A stretch of DNA of 5,517 nucleotides, from positions 1-5,517 of the forward strand of contig ONWK01000079.1 in assembly GCA_900321505.1 (NCBI GenBank). Direction: 5' to 3'. The stretch is from an uncultured Eubacteriales bacterium (lineage in GTDB: Bacteria > Bacillota > Clostridia > Lachnospirales > Lachnospiraceae). Of this stretch, positions 4,387 through 5,517 are shown one piece after another. The translations under genes were made by a program, and so were the position numbers. A model generated the notes under the pieces. The model did no database searches. It was not told the origin of the DNA and was given only the letters and a program-made list of their open reading frames with translations. Every line of letters begins with the position of its first letter. Positions within the stretch are counted from its first letter, which is position 1.

Positions 4387-5517
4387 TTATTCCTCAGGTG
4401 AACTATCCTCACTGTCTTCTTCAGAAGCTTCCTCATTATCTTCTTCGATATCTTCCTCAGCTTCTTCTATATCATATTCAGCTTCGATATCTTCCTCGTC
4501 ATCCCCGTCAATATCTCTGATAATTACCTCTTCCTCATTGCCTTCGCTCTCTTCCTCAAGCTTACGGAGCGCTGCCTCCGTCTGCTCAACGCTGTCGCGT
4601 ACCTTGGCGATGCTGGCCACAAGGATCTCTTCCTTTTCATCATCCTTATGACTCAGATTGATAAGCCTTACTCCCGAGGTTATACGGCTGTAAGTGGAAA
4701 TGTCGGAGCATTTCAGCTGGATCAGTATGCCCTGTGTCGTTATCATCATGATCTCATGATCATCATTTACAGCCTTAACACCTACAAGATATCCGGTCTT
4801 TCCGGTGATCTTGTAGCATTTCAGACCCTTGCCGCCCCTGTGCTGAACGGGGAATTCGCTGATCTTTGTTCTCTTGCCCATGCCCCGCTCGGTAACGATC
4901 AGCAGGGACTCGCCCTGGGTATTCATCTGCATACCGATCACTTCGTCACCCTCGGCGAGATTCATGCCGCGGACGCCCATGGAGGAACGGCCTGTGCTGC
5001 GTACATCCCTGTCATTGAAGCGGATGCACATACCGTTTCTGGATACCATGAACAGATCCCTTGTATTATCTGTGGTCTTAACCTCTATCAGCTCATCGTC
5101 ATCCTTAAGAGTGATGGCTATGATACCTTTCTTGCGGATATTTGCATATTCCGTAACATGGGTCTTTTTGATCATGCCGCTCTTTGTGACCATGATCAGA
5201 TACTTGGAGTTACTGTACTCCTTAAGCGGGATAATGGCGGTGATCTTCTCATCTCCCTCAAGCTGCAGCAGATTTACGATGGCTGTTCCTCTTGCCGTAC
5301 GGCCTGCCTCCGGGATCTGATATCCCCGAAGCCTGTATGCGCGGCCTTTATTGGTAAAGAACAGGATATAATGCAGCGTTGTCGTCATCAGCAGATCTTC
5401 GATATAATCATCCTCGATGGTCTGCATGCCCTTGATTCCCTTGCCGCCTCTGCCCTGGGCGTGGAAATTATCAACACTCGTCCTCTTGATATAACCCAGA
5501 TGGGTCATGGAAATGAC
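4387..5517 (-). CDS. gyrA: DNA gyrase subunit A, C-terminal DNA-wrapping domain (5' part outside window)
   Basis: This is the C-terminal 376 residues of GyrA, the subunit that with GyrB introduces negative supercoils. The frame is open to the right edge: VIS precedes MTHLGYIKRT, matching the start of the beta-pinwheel domain, so the Met at 5508 is internal and the catalytic tyrosine half lies outside. Counting from that Met, six blade repeats are visible (about 1-30, 46-81, 102-140, 151-192, 201-234 and 251-285), each with a hydrophobic strand, a TxxG-like turn and a basic stretch. The GyrA box, which separates gyrase from topoisomerase IV (ParC), is QGRGGKG at 18-24; a second box-like QHRGGKG is at 222-228. 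After a short helical stretch the protein ends in a very acidic tail (317-373), making the C-terminal part longer than in Bacillus subtilis, by my recollection of that protein. It is followed by a small membrane-protein gene after 49 bases. Confidence 0.95.
   Translation of the reverse strand, partial: VISMTHLGYIKRTSVDNFHAQGRGGKGIKGMQTIEDDYIEDLLMTTTLHYILFFTNKGRAYRLRGYQIPEAGRTARGTAIVNLLQLEGDEKITAIIPLKEYSNSKYLIMVTKSGMIKKTHVTEYANIRKKGIIAITLKDDDELIEVKTTDNTRDLFMVSRNGMCIRFNDRDVRSTGRSSMGVRGMNLAEGDEVIGMQMNTQGESLLIVTERGMGKRTKISEFPVQHRGGKGLKCYKITGKTGYLVGVKAVNDDHEIMMITTQGILIQLKCSDISTYSRITSGVRLINLSHKDDEKEEILVASIAKVRDSVEQTEAALRKLEEESEGNEEEVIIRDIDGDDEEDIEAEYDIEEAEEDIEEDNEEASEEDSEDSSPEE
4390..4560 (-). other. 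gyrA: Highly acidic C-terminal tail of GyrA
   Basis: The last 57 residues of GyrA contain 34 Asp or Glu and only one Arg, with alternating EED, EDIE and SEDS runs. Such a segment should be disordered. In E. coli a shorter acidic GyrA tail is known to modulate DNA wrapping by the pinwheel, so a similar autoinhibitory role is plausible here. The DNA is low-complexity and contains an exact 16-base direct repeat (4443-4458 and 4482-4497). Confidence 0.85.
4443..4497. repeat. 16-base direct repeat inside the GyrA acidic tail
   Basis: The string CTTCGATATCTTCCTC occurs at 4443-4458 and again at 4482-4497, 39 bases apart start to start, hence a whole number of codons (13). On the coding strand it encodes E-D-I-E steps of the acidic tail. 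In-frame spacing is what internal duplication or replication slippage would leave, though biased acidic codons make chance similarity easier. Confidence 0.6.

Noticed and set aside
5506..5508. ATG as a possible start of a short GyrA-tail protein
   Set aside because: The frame continues upstream to the window edge with VIS, which matches the GyrA beta-pinwheel start, so this Met is internal.

Overview
All real genes in this 5.5 kb window lie on the minus strand, so the window reads biologically from right (5517) to left (1). Composition is moderate in GC, the ribosome-binding sites are strong and purine-rich, and the gene families are typical of anaerobic Clostridia: a Gram-positive-style GyrA tail domain, an oxygen-sensitive two-subunit [4Fe-4S] fumarase, a LytS-type kinase with a SARP-type response regulator, and a lipoprotein with a carbohydrate-esterase-2-like N-terminal domain. 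My best inference is a Lachnospiraceae member, perhaps Butyrivibrio-like. This rests on recognised families, not on a database match.

Layout, in order of transcription. (1) 5517-4387: C-terminal part of DNA gyrase subunit A. It holds the six-bladed DNA-wrapping domain and an unusually long acidic tail; the catalytic half lies outside the window. (2) 4337-4140: a 65-residue single-pass membrane protein of unknown function behind a near-perfect Shine-Dalgarno site, probably cotranscribed with gyrA. (3) 4124-4092: a strong hairpin that probably ends or attenuates the gyrA unit. (4) 4020-3181 and 3163-2600: alpha and beta subunits of a class I fumarate hydratase, 17 bases apart. (5) 2576-1215 and 1213-425: a multi-pass membrane histidine kinase and its response regulator, one base apart and so almost certainly translationally coupled. 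The kinase starts only 23 bases after the fumarase beta stop. (6) 359-1: the N-terminal 119 residues of a secreted lipoprotein with a CE2/SGNH-esterase-type N-terminal domain, separated from the regulator by 65 bases that hold an interrupted hairpin.

How they fit together. Gyrase is housekeeping. The fumarase interconverts malate and fumarate, probably in the reductive branch to succinate or in amino-acid metabolism. The kinase and regulator are a complete signalling pair. No terminator is visible between fumarase and kinase, so one transcript could carry metabolic enzyme and signalling genes, with the esterase lipoprotein as a possible cotranscribed or regulated output. That link is inference. 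I see no mobile element, CRISPR array, tRNA, rRNA or riboswitch. No clearly undescribed system stands out. The best leads are the GyrA acidic tail, the LytS-kinase/SARP-regulator module next to a CE2-like lipoprotein, and the small membrane protein behind gyrA.
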